Positions 22,877 through 33,887 of a stretch of DNA of 64,000 nt are shown in pieces. Numbering within the stretch: position 1 is the first letter of the stretch; each line of letters opens with the position of its first letter. The translations under genes were made by a program, and so were the position numbers. Location: NCBI GenBank assembly GCA_946122785.1, contig CAMGYJ010000010.1, forward strand, positions 27,445,608 to 27,509,607. The letters are read 5' to 3'. The stretch is from Linum tenue (Eukaryota; Streptophyta; Magnoliopsida; Malpighiales; Linaceae). The notes beneath the pieces were generated by a model. The model was not told the DNA's origin. It did not search any database and worked only from the letters and a program-made list of their open reading frames with translations.

Positions 22877-23803
22877 AGCTTGTCAATGGCCCAATATATA
22901 GCTGCTGTATACTGCACACTTCAACAAACAATTTGGTGCAGCCTGTCCTAATAATATGCTTAAAGAATACACATAAACCAAAAACAGCAAGGAATCATTT
23001 CTTCAAGGCAACGAAAATCAAAGAACATTTGATACTTGGATGAAGTACAAACAACTAGATGACACTCCCAAAATAAACCAGGACTCTTAGACTTCCAAAG
23101 AGTAGTTATGGATCTCCCCCTAAACCTAATCGCTGATACTCCTAGTAAGAATACTCTGGAGAAGACATGAAGTTATTTCAGCAGCTTTGCCTTTGTCTCC
23201 CAAATAAATCAGGACTCTTAGACTTTCCAAAGAGCAGTTATAGATCTCCCCCTAAACTAATCGCTGATACTCCTAGTAAGAATACTCTGGAGAAGACATG
23301 AATGCTATTTCAGCCAGCTTTGCCTTTGTCTCCCCCTGGGACATTGACGAGCTTTCAACGGGACAAATGAACGAGCTGAACTGGGAAAAATTGGAGATGG
23401 GGCAGTTCGTATCAACCCAATTAAAGGACCCATTAAATAGAAGAAGATTGGCTTCTATCGCATCCACCGCCATGAGATTCGAGCTTCCTTTGGGGAAGAT
23501 TTGAAAGGGAATCTCTACGAAGAATTGATAGAGCTTGAGCTGTTAGGGATTTTAGGATGCAGCTCGACACTAGAGGAAGAAGGAAAGGCAAGCTTTACCT
23601 TCCTTGAATCACACGAAAAAATGAACACAAGGGAGTCGGCTCACAAAGCCTGATGAGCGGCTCTAAACTTAGGAAAATTAAATTAAAGATGTTGGCTCAA
23701 ATTTTGCAACAAATGCTAGGGAATTTGATGATATTTTTAGAACTTAGGAAAATTAATTTGAGCCTCAACAGCACAAGCTAATTAACCTAAATCTTTAAGC
23801 TCA
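22877..23803 (-). other. 3' non-coding region of the SIRE-type element
   Basis: No recognisable protein. It holds a tandem duplication (23071-23334, listed separately) and repeated CTCCCCCT runs that look like extra polypurine tracts on the minus strand. Confidence 0.5.
23071..23334 (-). repeat. Tandem duplication, 131-bp unit
   Basis: The unit starting AAATAAACCAGGACTCTTAG at 23071 recurs at 23202. Each copy contains ATCTCCCCCTAAA, a purine tract on the minus strand. Confidence 0.88.
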
Positions 23804-25266
23804 CTAGTAAGTAGAAGTCCAATTTCTCGACGAATGGTCCAGAAACTGATCCACACTAAGAGGTTTAGTAAAGATATCAGCCCATTGATTTTTCGTAGGC
23901 ACAAACTCAAGCTGAATTTGGCCTTCTTCAACCAATTCTCGAATGAAATAATACCTAATTTCTATGTGCTTGGTTCGAGAATGTTGTACGGGATTTTTTT
24001 GCCATGTTAATGGCACTCGTATTGTCACACAATACGGGCATGGACATTATTTCTAACCCGTAGTCACAAAGTTGATGCTTCATCCAAAGGAGTTGAGTAC
24101 AACATAGGCCAGCGGCCACGTATTCAGCCTCGGCGGTGGATAGAGCAACATAACTTTGTTTTTTACTAAACCAAGACACAAGAGAATTTCCTAGAAATTG
24201 ACATGTCCCCGGAAGTACTCTTACGATCAACTATGCACCCATCATAGTCTGAGTCACTATATCCAATTAAATCAAGACTTGACTCGCAATCATACCATAG
24301 ACCTAGATCCATTGTACCAGCTAAGTAACGAAAGATTTTTTTGACAGCAGTCAGATGACTTTCTTTAGGAGCACTTTGAAATATAGCACAAAGACACACA
24401 CTAAACTGAATATCGGGTCTACTAGCAGTAAGATACATTAGTGACCCAATCATTCCTCTATAGAACTTCTCGTCAATTGACTTACCCGACTCATCCTTGT
24501 CTAGTTTAATGGTAGAAGCCATAGGGGTGGTGGCAGTTTTTAGATTCCCGAATTCAAACCGTTTTAACATATTTTGAATGTACTTGGTTTGACTAATGAA
24601 AATGCCTCGAGTTGTTTGTTTAATTTGCAAACCCAAAAAATATGTTAGTTCTCCCATTGCACTCATTTCAAAAGTTTTCTTCATGATATTTTCGAAATAT
24701 TCGCATAACTCTTTGCTAGAAGATCCAAATATAATGTCATCAACATATATTTGAACTAGTAACATATGTTGTCCTTTATTTTTTATAAAGAGAGTTTTAT
24801 CCACTGAGCCCCTTTTAAAACCTTCTCCTAAAAGAAAAGAACTAAGTTTTTCATACCATGCCCGGGGTGCTTGTTTAAGTCCATATAGTGCTTTCTTTAA
24901 TTTATAGACATGGTTTGGGTATCGAAAGTCTTCAAAACCGGGTGGTTGTTCAACATACACTTCCTCTTTTAAATCTCCATTTAGAAAGGCACTTTTGACG
25001 TCCATTTGAAAAAGTTTGAAACCCTTAGAGCTAGCAAATGCACATAACATTCTAATAGCCTCTAATCTAGCGACTGGGGCAAAGGTTTCATCGAAATCTA
25101 TTCCCTCTTCTTGATTATACCCTTTAGCTACCAACCTAGCCCTATTTCTAGTTGCTACCCCATTTTCATTTGACTTGATCATGTAGATCCACTTAGTCCC
25201 GATAATAACTCTATTAGGTGGTCTGGGTACCAACTCCCACACATTAGCTCGTTCAAACTGACTCAT
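23804..25266 (-). pseudogene. SIRE-type copia reverse transcriptase and RNase H
   Basis: Long open stretch at 24166-25266 with [42 protein letters not shown], the catalytic [26 protein letters not shown] and [12 protein letters not shown]. RNase H follows in shifted frames: SKKQSYVALSTAEAEYVAAG, then [10 protein letters not shown], then [15 protein letters not shown] and ADIFTKPL. The RT itself is nearly intact; shifts at about 24200 and 23980 break RNase H. Confidence 0.92.
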
Positions 25267-25871
25267 TTCTTCATTCTAGCAGCATTCCAATTTTCATCAT
25301 TCAAGGCATCTATCACGTTTTTAGGTTCAACCAATGACACAAAAGCAGTATGCACAATTGAATTTCTAGAGCGAGTGACCATACCTTCATTTAGCCCTCT
25401 TATCATAAGTGAAGAAGGATGACGTTTAGTAATATGTGGAGGAGGTTGCCTTACATCATGGTCTTCCTCGATCGGAGAGTTTGTGGTACTTACTGCTTTA
25501 TCTTGATCTTCAGATATGATCGTTCTGGGTTCAGATTTCTCCGTGTTTGATTTCCTTGGTAGATCATAGCTCCCACCAAGTCCAAAATCATCTTCATCTA
25601 TCTCATCTGAACACTCATTAGCAGATTCATCAAATATCACATTTATGGACTCTTCCACTTTGAGAGTCCTTTTGTTGAATATTCTATATGCTCTGCTAGT
25701 CATGGAATAGCCCAAAAACACACATTCATCGAATTTAGCATCAAACTTCCCAAGATGATCTTTGGTGTTTAATGCAAAGCACTTGCAACCAAAGGGATGG
25801 AAGTAACTCAGATTGGGTTTTCTTCCTCTCCAAATCTCATAAGGAGTCTTCTTAATTCCAGATCTGATCAA
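25267..25871 (-). pseudogene. SIRE-type integrase C-terminal part and linker
   Basis: Reads KTPYEIWRGRKPNLSYFHPF, FGCKCFALNTKDHLGKFD and FLGYSMTSRAYRIFNKRT, the usual copia integrase tail, followed by an acidic linker. It is separated by a one-base shift from RT (overlap at 25263-25266) and by a stop plus frameshift from the integrase core. Confidence 0.88.
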
Positions 25872-25959
25872 AGCTCAATTAGTAATATAGCATGCAGTAT
25901 TTATGGCTTCAGCCCAGAAGTACTTAGGCAAACCATAGTCATGTAACATTGTTCGAGCT

Positions 25960-26458
25960 ATGTCAATCAAAGTCTGATTTTTCCTTTCCACCACTCCATT
26001 TTGTTGCGGAGTTCGAGGAGCAGAAAAAATTGTGACTTATTCCTAGCTTATTGCAGAAGAGTTCAAATTCTTCTGAGATGAATTCTCCACCATGATCACT
26101 TCTAATGCTAGCAACCTTAGATTGTTTTTCATTTTCCAATTTCTTAGTTAGAGACTCAAAATTTTGAAAAGCTTCACTTTTGCTAGCTAGAAACATTACC
26201 CAAGTGAAACGAGAGTAGTCATCTACAATTACAAAAGCATAGGACTTACCTCCATAGCTTACCACATTGGTTGGTCCAAAGAGATCAAGATGAAGTAGTT
26301 CAAGTGTTCTCGATGTAGATATTACCGACTTACTTTTGAAGCTAGACCTTGTATGCGTTCCTTTAGCACAAGCATCACAAAAGAATTCCTTTTTGCCTTT
26401 TAACTTAGGCAGACCTCTAACTAGCTCAAGATCACTTAGTTTAGACATAATTCCTATA
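25960..26458 (-). pseudogene. SIRE-type integrase core
   Basis: Contains CDACAKGTHTRSSF (zinc-binding Cys pair), LLHLDLFGPTNV (first Asp), FVIVDDYSRFTWV and SIRSDHGGEFISEEF (second Asp). The frame is lost at the N-x-ERKN region, where the core Glu would be. The upstream part of the domain lies beyond the MITE at 26467-26908. Confidence 0.9.
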
Positions 26459-26466
26459 CTCACATG

Positions 26467-26908
26467 TAGGGGTGGCTATACGGTCCGGTCCGGTTAAATT
26501 GGCCCAAATTGATCCGGTCCAGTCCGGTTTTTTTAAAAATATAAGGACCGAAGATTGGATTGGATACAGTCCGGTTTTGATCCGGTCCGGTCTTGACCCG
26601 GTCCGGTCCCAATTCGGTCTTGATTTTATATTGAGATTGTGGGAATTTGAGTGGCATAAGGCCTAAAAGGGTGAGGAGTTGGTTAAGTTTTGTACTAAGT
26701 GCAAAGGTTTGTGACCGTTTATGCAAATTACCCTTAAGTTTTGGGTGTTGAGCTCTCTTATCCGGTCTTTATCCGGTTTTTTACCTCAAATCGAAGCCCA
26801 AAGATTGGATTGGATTGTTTACTATCCGGTCCCGGTCCGGTCTCGGCCCGGGTTATACGGTCCGGTTTCCGGTTTTTCATCCGGTCCCGGTCCAAATAGC
26901 CAGCCCTA
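26467..26908. mobile_element. hAT-like MITE, 442 bp
   Basis: Ends TAGGGGTGGCTATACGG at the left and, on the minus strand, TAGGGCTGGCTATTTGG at the right. It is flanked by the perfect 8-bp duplication CTCACATG (26459-26466 and 26909-26916). Terminal TAGGG with 8-bp duplications is typical of hAT elements. The interior is full of CCGGTCC-type repeats and has no transposase. It interrupts the copia integrase. A relative lies at 61003-61677. Confidence 0.92.
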
Positions 26909-26916
26909 CTCACATG

Positions 26917-27366
26917 TCCTAGCTTTCTATGCCAATCTATTTGATCATTTTTCTCTAATGACATTAGACAAGTTATCTTAAAACTTTCTTTATCATCAAG
27001 ATTTATGACATACAACTTATTTTTACGTCTTCCGGTGAAAAGCACTTTCTTATCAACTAAAGACTCAATGTAGCAGCAATCATGTTCAAAGATTATCCTC
27101 TTATCTTTACCACACATTTGACTAATAGAAAACAGATTATGCTTAAGCCCTTTTACTAGCATCACATTCTCAATGCAAGGATCTGAACCTACTATTCCTC
27201 TTCCTATTATGTCGGCAGAATTATTGTCACCAAAAAATACCTTACCACATTTACCTTCTTTGAGTGTGGTGAATAGGTTTCGATTTCCCGTCATGTGGTG
27301 TGAGCATCCACTGTCTAGTATCCATTCAGTTGCCTCCATGCTCACTTGGAAGCAAACCTGCGCCAT
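26917..27366 (-). pseudogene. SIRE-type protease and integrase start
   Basis: WILDSGCSHHMTG is the copia protease active site with an intact D-S-G. Then GLKHNLFSISQMC and, at the end, IDWHRKLGHVS, the integrase zinc-binding His pair region, which is cut by the MITE. The frame is open from ATG 27366 and follows an in-frame TGA that separates it from gag. Confidence 0.9.
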
Positions 27367-27372
27367 TAGCAG

Positions 27373-28374
27373 TCATGCAGTTTTGGGTTTTTGTATCCAG
27401 ACTTTCTTGGATACAGTTTGTTTGTGATCTTTGAGTGAACAAAATCTACTAATATGACCGACTTGATGACAAGTAAAACAAGTTCTATATTTTTCATTTT
27501 GTATTCTCTTTCTGCATACTCGCCTAATGTGCCCAAATTTATGACAATAAAAACATTCTATGTTTCTATATCTTTGTTTTAATGTTCCATTCCTCTCATG
27601 CTTTATTGATTCTCCAAAAATCTTCGACTTACCTTTACTACATGAATTTGATCCTAATTTTTCACAACATCCCTTAGTGGAATGATTTGGGTAAGATTTA
27701 CCTTCCTTTTTCAGAGATTCAATCTTATTCCCTTCTAATGATACTTGAAGTTTTGCCGTGAGACTCGATTTCTCATTTTCTAAAACTTCAACTTTCTTAG
27801 CAGTTTCATCTAACTCTTCTTTTAATCTGATCACCTCCTTCTTTAGTTCATCATTTTCAATGTTTATTTTGGCATAATCAGATTTCAGTTTAGAGTATTT
27901 TACTTTAACATTTCCAAACTCTAACTGAATTTCCTTGATAGTGGATACTAATAGATCATCATCACTATAGTAATCACTGTCACTGAAATGAGTATGGTTG
28001 GAAGGTTTTACCTCGTTTGAGTTATGTCTTTCTGATGGCTCTTCAACATCAATTGCCATGTAGCTTTCTTCTCTTGTTTCCTCTCCATCATCATCTTCTT
28101 CTTCGCTACAGCTCCATGTTGCAGCCATGGCTCGTTCTTTTCTTGCTAGGGGACATTCAGCCTTGATATGCCCAGTTTTTCCACATCTAAAGCATCCGGT
28201 AGTGTTTTGAACCTTAACTGGCTGAAGTTGTTCAATCATGCTTTTGTGGAAAGTTCTTGATTGAGGATATTTTGATGTACCACCTTCTTTCTCAACTTCT
28301 CTATTCTTGTTGATGAAGTTTCCTCTTCGTTTTTCTCTTCTCACTCGAAGTAGTCTACTAATTTGTTTGCTTAG
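27373..28374 (-). pseudogene. SIRE-type gag, C-terminal half
   Basis: Three zinc knuckles of the C-x2-C-x4-H-x4-C type are seen: CFRCGKTGHIKAEC, CFYCHKFGHIRRVC and CFTCHQVGHISRFC. Between them is a charged coiled-coil-like stretch (KLKSDYAKINIENDELKKEV). The frame ends at a TGA at 27373-27375. The N-terminal half lies at 40606-41354, beyond the Athila insertion; the two halves meet at the duplication CTTAG. Confidence 0.9.
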
Positions 28375-29716
28375 TGATAGACCGATAATTATACATGTTT
28401 TCACCCCTATTCTGAAGCCGTTTGTGATGTGAATCTCGTGTTTTAAGCCGATTTTACGCTAGGTTGTGTGTTTATGTCATATTTCAGGTCCCGGCGTTGG
28501 AATCGAGGCGGAGAAACGAGTTCTGGGTCGAAAGGAGCGAAGTTGGGACGAAGTGGGCAGTAGGAGGAAAATACCCGGTCAGGTGGCCAAATACCCGACC
28601 GGGTATTCATCACTTTTGGGCGCCCGAGAAGCAGAGAGGGGCCCGGGCACAACAGCAAAATCCCCGATCGGGGATTATGGCGAGTGACCGGGGATTTCTC
28701 CTTTGACTGAAACGGTGCGCTACGATAATACCCGGTCGAAACCCAAGATACCCGACCGGGTATTTCGACCGGGTATCGCGACCAGGCAGCTGATATAAGG
28801 AAGAAGAAGGCCAACATTGAAGGGTTCCGAGTTTTTGAGAGAGAAAGCGATACCTAGAGAGAGAAAGCGACGAACCAGAGTTCCCAAGCGCCATAGATCG
28901 ATCTTCAACACCATTGGAGCCCGGTTTGAGCTTGGAGAAGTGCGATTAAACGTCCAGGAGCAGAAATCCAACTTCACAGTATGATTTCCGCGTCTGAATC
29001 TGCTTTTGCTTCTTTCTCTATGGAGTAGTTTCCCCATTCATCTGGGTATGGGGAACCCTAGATTTGTATGCTAGGTCTGATTGTATGAACCCAAGTACAG
29101 AGTTTGTGAATTGATTATATTCGATTGAGGTTTGAATGATTGAATGACTTGAATCCTGATCAAATTCCTGTTGTTTCTGCTTTAACTTAGAATGAGAATA
29201 TCTGCCTAGGTTGATAGAGTATCCCTTAATCTAAGGTGGCGAATTGGTGACTTTAGTCGAGGAGCCAATTCGCTATTCTGTACCGAAGTCAATTCGGTAG
29301 TAGGAGGTTTGGTTCATTAGGGCCTCAATCTGTTTACTCCGGTGGAGGTTAGTCGCCCGCTAGAGACTCAGATTGAGAGGGTCTGGAGACCTTTAGTCGA
29401 GACTTCAGGCTAATTGAGAACCTTCCGCAGTATAACTTTCATGAAAACTGAACTTGGTAAATTGCAATCCGACTTAACTGCAGTCTAGGGGCAACCATAT
29501 CCGGGTGACCTCTCTTGACTTGACAACAAACCGTTTACTTGCTTTGTGTTTTGTTTGCTTGAGTTGCACTAAAAGTTCACCGCTAAATAACAAGAATTCA
29601 CCGAGTAGTCATCACATCTAGGACCCGGGTTGATAATAAAACCCAAACCCGCTATACTACGCTTTAGGAAGTGGTTACACTTGGCCATTTTCTAGAGTGA
29701 CAGTAGGAGTGAGTCA
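28375..29716 (+). repeat. 5' LTR of the Athila-type element
   Basis: 1,342 bp, TG...CA ends, matches 39265-40605. It carries the palindrome array (28580-28782) and a TATA-like TGATATAAGG. A poly-A or GT-rich end is not obvious. Confidence 0.95.
28580..28800 (+). promoter_or_regulatory. Palindrome array and TATA-like box in the Athila U3
   Basis: Palindromic sites include AATACCCGACCGGGTATT (28590-28607), AATCCCCGATCGGGGATT (28659-28676, perfect) and a cluster GATACCCGACCGGGTATT plus half-sites at 28728-28782. TGATATAAGG follows at 28791-28800. The 5' LTR position argues for a promoter role; binding proteins are unknown. Confidence 0.7.
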
Positions 29717-29722
29717 AGTTTT

Positions 29723-29741
29723 TGGCGTCCGTTGCCGGGGA
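29723..29741 (+). promoter_or_regulatory. Primer-binding site, tRNA-Asp type, with one extra base
   Basis: TGGCGTCCGTTGCCGGGGA lies six bases after the LTR. It equals the tRNA-Asp complement TGGCGCCGTTGCCGGGGA except for one inserted T. The partner element has the uninterrupted form. Confidence 0.85.
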
Positions 29742-30016
29742 CGGCTAGGTTGTTGAAGAAAAGTGATTTCTGTTACTTTAGCATTTTCATTTTTCGCATT
29801 GAGTTTTTGTTCTTCCCACTTGTGCCTTCACGGGTTTGCATTGCTTGATTGTGTGCAGATAGTGCATGACCCGTAGCTAGTCGGGAGGTTTACTGCCGTT
29901 GAATCCTGAGATTGAGCGCACCTGCAAACAACTTCGGAGACAACAGCGAGCTAGACTGGCTACGGTGGAGCGGCGAGACGGCCAATTGAGCAGCGACTAC
30001 CGAGGACGAGTACGAG
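29742..30016 (+). other. Athila 5' leader
   Basis: Untranslated stretch between the primer site and the gag ATG. No clear splice donor was singled out, although one is expected if ORF1 is made from a spliced RNA. Confidence 0.4.
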
Positions 30017-32842
30017 ATGGAAGGCGATCAGAACCCGCCTCCTCAGAACCAGATCCTGGGGAACGACCCAAATCCCCAGGGAGCTGGGAACCATCATCAT
30101 CCACCACCACCGGGTCCCACCTTGGAGTACTACTATACTCCACGGATTGCTGACATCCGCCCGGTCATCCTCTATCCGCCCATCCCTGCAAACAACTTCG
30201 AGATCAAGCCATACTGGATTCAACTCATCACATCCTCTATCCAGTTCCATGGCTTGAAGGATGAGGAAGCCCGGGTACACCTTTCCCGTTTTCTGCAGCT
30301 GACGAACGGGTTCAAGCTGAACGGTGTCCCGGATGACGCAATCCGCCTTCACCTCTTCCCCCATTCTCTGGCGGGGAATGCTAAGAGGTGGTTGGAGACC
30401 CAGCCCCCATTGTCCATCACCTCTTGGGACGATCTGGCTGACAAGTTCGTGCACCGGTATTATCCGGCATCGAAGACCACGGAGATACAGCGGGAGATCA
30501 CTCACTTCCGCCAAGAGCCAGATGAGTCCCTTCGTGATGCATGGGAGCGGTACATGGGATACTTCTGGCAGTGTCCCCATCATGGCTTCAGCGATGCTTT
30601 CACAGTAGGGAACTTCTACAGCGCCCTCACTCCAGACAGCCAGAGGGTGATTGAGTCTCTATGCCCAGGAGGGGATATCCTTACTAAGACTCCACCCGAG
30701 CTGAACCAGATGATCAGTACCTTGGCTGCCCGAGACCACTCCTGGGGGCAGAACAACAGAGGCAGGAACTCCCGGGACCGGGGTGTGCATGCTATGGAGG
30801 CCAGGTCCGGGTTAGAGCAGCAGGTGGCTGAGTTGGTGCAGACATTGAAGCAGCCTAACAGTCTCCTTCCGGGCCGAGGTGTAGCTACGCCTCCAGTAGC
30901 TCAGTGTCAGTGGTGTGAGAGCCCGAATCACCTGGTGGAGGATTGTCAGTCTATGAGGGAGTCTTCTACTCCCCAAGAGCAGGTGGACTTCATAGCAAAT
31001 GCTCGGCGCCTGGACCCATACAGCAGTACCTATAATGAGGGATGGCGCCAGCATCCCAACTTTGCTTGGAGCAGCAACACCAACAAGCCACCTGGTTTCC
31101 CAGCACCAGCAGGTGGTTTTCAGCAGAGGCAGCCCTTCCAGGCTAGGCAAGGGCCACCACCACAGCAGCAGCCCTACCAGCCTAGGCAAGGGCAGCCATT
31201 CCAGCAGCCCCAGCGCCAGTTTGCTCAGCCTCCAGCAGCCGCAGCACCAGATCCTCAGATATCTGATCTGAAGAATATTTTGCAGGCTTTCATGACCACC
31301 AGTCAGGCGAACTTCACAAGGATGGATCAGAACATAGCCTCACTGGAGGCAGGCCAGAGGAACCAAGGTGCCATTCTGCAGGATCTACAGAACCAGATTG
31401 GGAGCCTAGCTCGCCAGAACACTACCAGGGCACCGGGGACTCTGCCTGCACACGCCATCACCACCAGGAGTGGCAAGACTACATCTGCTGCTCCTGCCCA
31501 GCCCAGGCGAGACGACCCACTACCTGCTTCAACACCTCCAGCGGATACTGCAGAGGTGGGGGAAGGCAGCACAGCACCTGCTCCAAAGCCGCAACCTGTG
31601 GTTAAGGAGCATACACCCCAGCTGCCCTTCCCCACTCGACTCCATAAAGACAAGCTGGAGACAGAGTTTGCCAAGTTCATGGCAATGTTGAAGCAGGTCA
31701 ACATCAGCATGCCGTTCGTGGAGGCACTGTCGAAGATGCCCAAGTATGCCAAGTTTATGAAGGACCTCCTCACCAACAAGAAGAAACTTGGGGATCTTTC
31801 GACAGTGATGCTCAGCGAGGAGTGTTCTGCCATCCTGCAGAACAAGCTGCCAGAGAAGCGCAAAGACCCAGGGAGTTTCACTATCCCTCTTGTTATTGGC
31901 AGCATGCATGTAGGAAAGTCCTTGGCGGACCTAGGCGCTAGCATTAACGTCATGCCCTATAAACTGTTTAAGAAGCTAGACCTAGGTGAACCTAGAGCTA
32001 CTAGGATGAGCATTCAGTTAGCTGATCGTTCTATCGTGCATCCTAGGGCTATCATTGAGGACTTGCTTGTTAATGTTGGTGCATTCACATATCCTGTTGA
32101 TTTTGTTATTTTGGATATAAATGAGGATGTGGATGTGCCTTTGATTTTGGGTAGACCATTTCTCGCCACCGCCAAGGCGCTTATTGATGTGCATAGTGGT
32201 AAATTGATTCTGCGTGCTGGTGATGAACAGGCTACTTTTTCTGTGTCTGACAATGGGAAACATTCTCATTTGCATGATGACATAGACTACTGTGATGTGC
32301 TTGCCGATTTTGAGACCGCACTCGCCATCACGAGTGCGGGTACTGATGATGCTCTTGAGCGTTGTATTTTGCTAGGTGAGCAGGCATTGCAGGAGCCGCA
32401 GCTGGCGGAGCAGTTGGCCGCATTGGAGAGTGGCCCCTTCTTGGAGGGCGACAGGCTGTTTAAACCGATCTCATCCTCCACCCGCATCACCACTTCTTTG
32501 GAGGAACCACCAGAGCTGGAGCTTAAGCCCCTCCCTCCTCATTTGGAGTATGCATTTCTCCGGGAGGGGAATAAGCTGCCAGTTATCATTAGCTCGACCC
32601 TCACACCCGAGCAGAAGACCAGACTGGTGGCCTTGCTGAAGCAGTACGAGCGAGCTTTGGCATGGAAGATCACAGATATCCGGGGTATCAGCCCCTCTTT
32701 TTGCTCGCACCGGATACTGCTGGAGGATGAGATGCGGCCAGTGAGGCAGCCGCAGAGGAGATTGACGCCGAACCTGGAGGCTGTGGTTCGGGCCAGAGAT
32801 CGTGAAGCTGATGGACGCGGGGATCATCTTCGCCATTTCTGA
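30017..32842 (+). CDS. Athila gag-protease and start of reverse transcriptase
   Basis: Open frame of 941 codons. Gag: capsid-like domain at about 80-240 (RFLQLTNGFKLNGV, FPHSLAGNAKRWL), then the zinc knuckle CQWCESPNHLVEDC near residue 298-311, a Pro/Gln-rich spacer and a protease with DLGAS near residue 637. RT N-terminal text (PPHLEYAFLREGNKLPV) starts near residue 843. It ends early because of an extra G in the run at 32790-32792; the next frame continues the RT. Gag and protease parts look intact. Confidence 0.93.
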   Translation: MEGDQNPPPQNQILGNDPNPQGAGNHHHPPPPGPTLEYYYTPRIADIRPVILYPPIPANNFEIKPYWIQLITSSIQFHGLKDEEARVHLSRFLQLTNGFKLNGVPDDAIRLHLFPHSLAGNAKRWLETQPPLSITSWDDLADKFVHRYYPASKTTEIQREITHFRQEPDESLRDAWERYMGYFWQCPHHGFSDAFTVGNFYSALTPDSQRVIESLCPGGDILTKTPPELNQMISTLAARDHSWGQNNRGRNSRDRGVHAMEARSGLEQQVAELVQTLKQPNSLLPGRGVATPPVAQCQWCESPNHLVEDCQSMRESSTPQEQVDFIANARRLDPYSSTYNEGWRQHPNFAWSSNTNKPPGFPAPAGGFQQRQPFQARQGPPPQQQPYQPRQGQPFQQPQRQFAQPPAAAAPDPQISDLKNILQAFMTTSQANFTRMDQNIASLEAGQRNQGAILQDLQNQIGSLARQNTTRAPGTLPAHAITTRSGKTTSAAPAQPRRDDPLPASTPPADTAEVGEGSTAPAPKPQPVVKEHTPQLPFPTRLHKDKLETEFAKFMAMLKQVNISMPFVEALSKMPKYAKFMKDLLTNKKKLGDLSTVMLSEECSAILQNKLPEKRKDPGSFTIPLVIGSMHVGKSLADLGASINVMPYKLFKKLDLGEPRATRMSIQLADRSIVHPRAIIEDLLVNVGAFTYPVDFVILDINEDVDVPLILGRPFLATAKALIDVHSGKLILRAGDEQATFSVSDNGKHSHLHDDIDYCDVLADFETALAITSAGTDDALERCILLGEQALQEPQLAEQLAALESGPFLEGDRLFKPISSSTRITTSLEEPPELELKPLPPHLEYAFLREGNKLPVIISSTLTPEQKTRLVALLKQYERALAWKITDIRGISPSFCSHRILLEDEMRPVRQPQRRLTPNLEAVVRARDREADGRGDHLRHF

Positions 32843-33887
32843 CAGCGAGTGGGTCAGTCCCACCCAGGTGGTGCCCAAAAAGGGTGGGATGACTGTGGTG
32901 CCTAACGAGAAGAACGAGCTCATCCCGATGCGCACGGTGACTGGGTACCGTGTTTGCATCGACTATCGGCGTCTCAACGACGCTACTCGGAAGGACCATT
33001 TCCCGTTGCCGTTCATTGATCAGATGTTGGAGAGATTGGCGAGGCACGAGTTTTATTGCTTCCTGGATGGGATGTCCGGATACTTTCAGATCCCTATAGA
33101 ACCGGAGGACCAGGCGAAGACCACTTTCACCTGCCCCTTCGGCACATTTGCTTACCGGAGGATTCCATTCGGGCTATGCAACGCCCCAGCCACTTTTCAG
33201 CGATGCATGCTCGCCATCTTTGACCGTCTGGTCGGCGAGATCATGGAGGTGTTTATGGACGACTTCTCGGTTTATGGAGACTCCTTCTCTCACTGTCTCC
33301 ATAACCTGGAACTTGTTCTTAAACGGTGTGAAGAAACGAACCTGGCACTGAGTTGGGAGAAGTGTCACTTCATGGTTCGAGAAGGCATAGTTCTTGGGCA
33401 CAAGATCTCCAAGATGGGGATCGAGGTAGACAGAGCAAAGATCGAGACTATCAGCAAGCTGCCTCCTCCTACATCTGTAAAGGGGATCCGGAGTTTTCTT
33501 GGCCATGCAGGTTTCTATAGGCGGTTCATCAAGGACTTCTCGAAGATCGCCCTGCCCCTAACTAAGCTTCTGGAGAAGGATGCCCCCTTCCAGTTCACTG
33601 ATGCTTGCACAGCGGCGTTCACCACCTTGAAGGAGAAGCTCACCCAGGCTCCTATCATGGTTGTTCCTGACTGGTCCCTACCATTTGAGCTGATGTGCGA
33701 CGCCAGTGATTTTGCTGTTGGAGCTGTTTTGGGGCAGAGGCGAGATCAACACTTCCGACCTATCTACTACGCCTCGAAGACTCTGAATGACTGCCCAGGA
33801 GAACTACACCACCACAGAGAAGGAGCTGCTTTGCGGTGGTGTTTGCCTTTGATAAGTTTCGCCCCTATCTGGTCTTGTCTCGTGTGA
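32802..33887 (+). pseudogene. Athila reverse transcriptase, shifted frame
   Basis: Continues RT from the frame change at 32790-32792: GYRVCIDYRRLNDATRKDHF, FCFLDGMSGYFQIPI-like text, FGLCNAPATFQRCM, the catalytic EVFMDDFSVYG, then the connection region and the RNase H start LMCDASDFAVGAVLG. The frame is left near 33789, where a single extra base disturbs the YTTTEKE region, so the C-terminal codons up to 33887 are out of frame. Confidence 0.92.

Noticed and set aside
28443..29037. Frames repeated in both Athila LTRs (also 39334-39928)
   Set aside because: They lie in the LTR across the palindrome array and are shadows of non-coding DNA.
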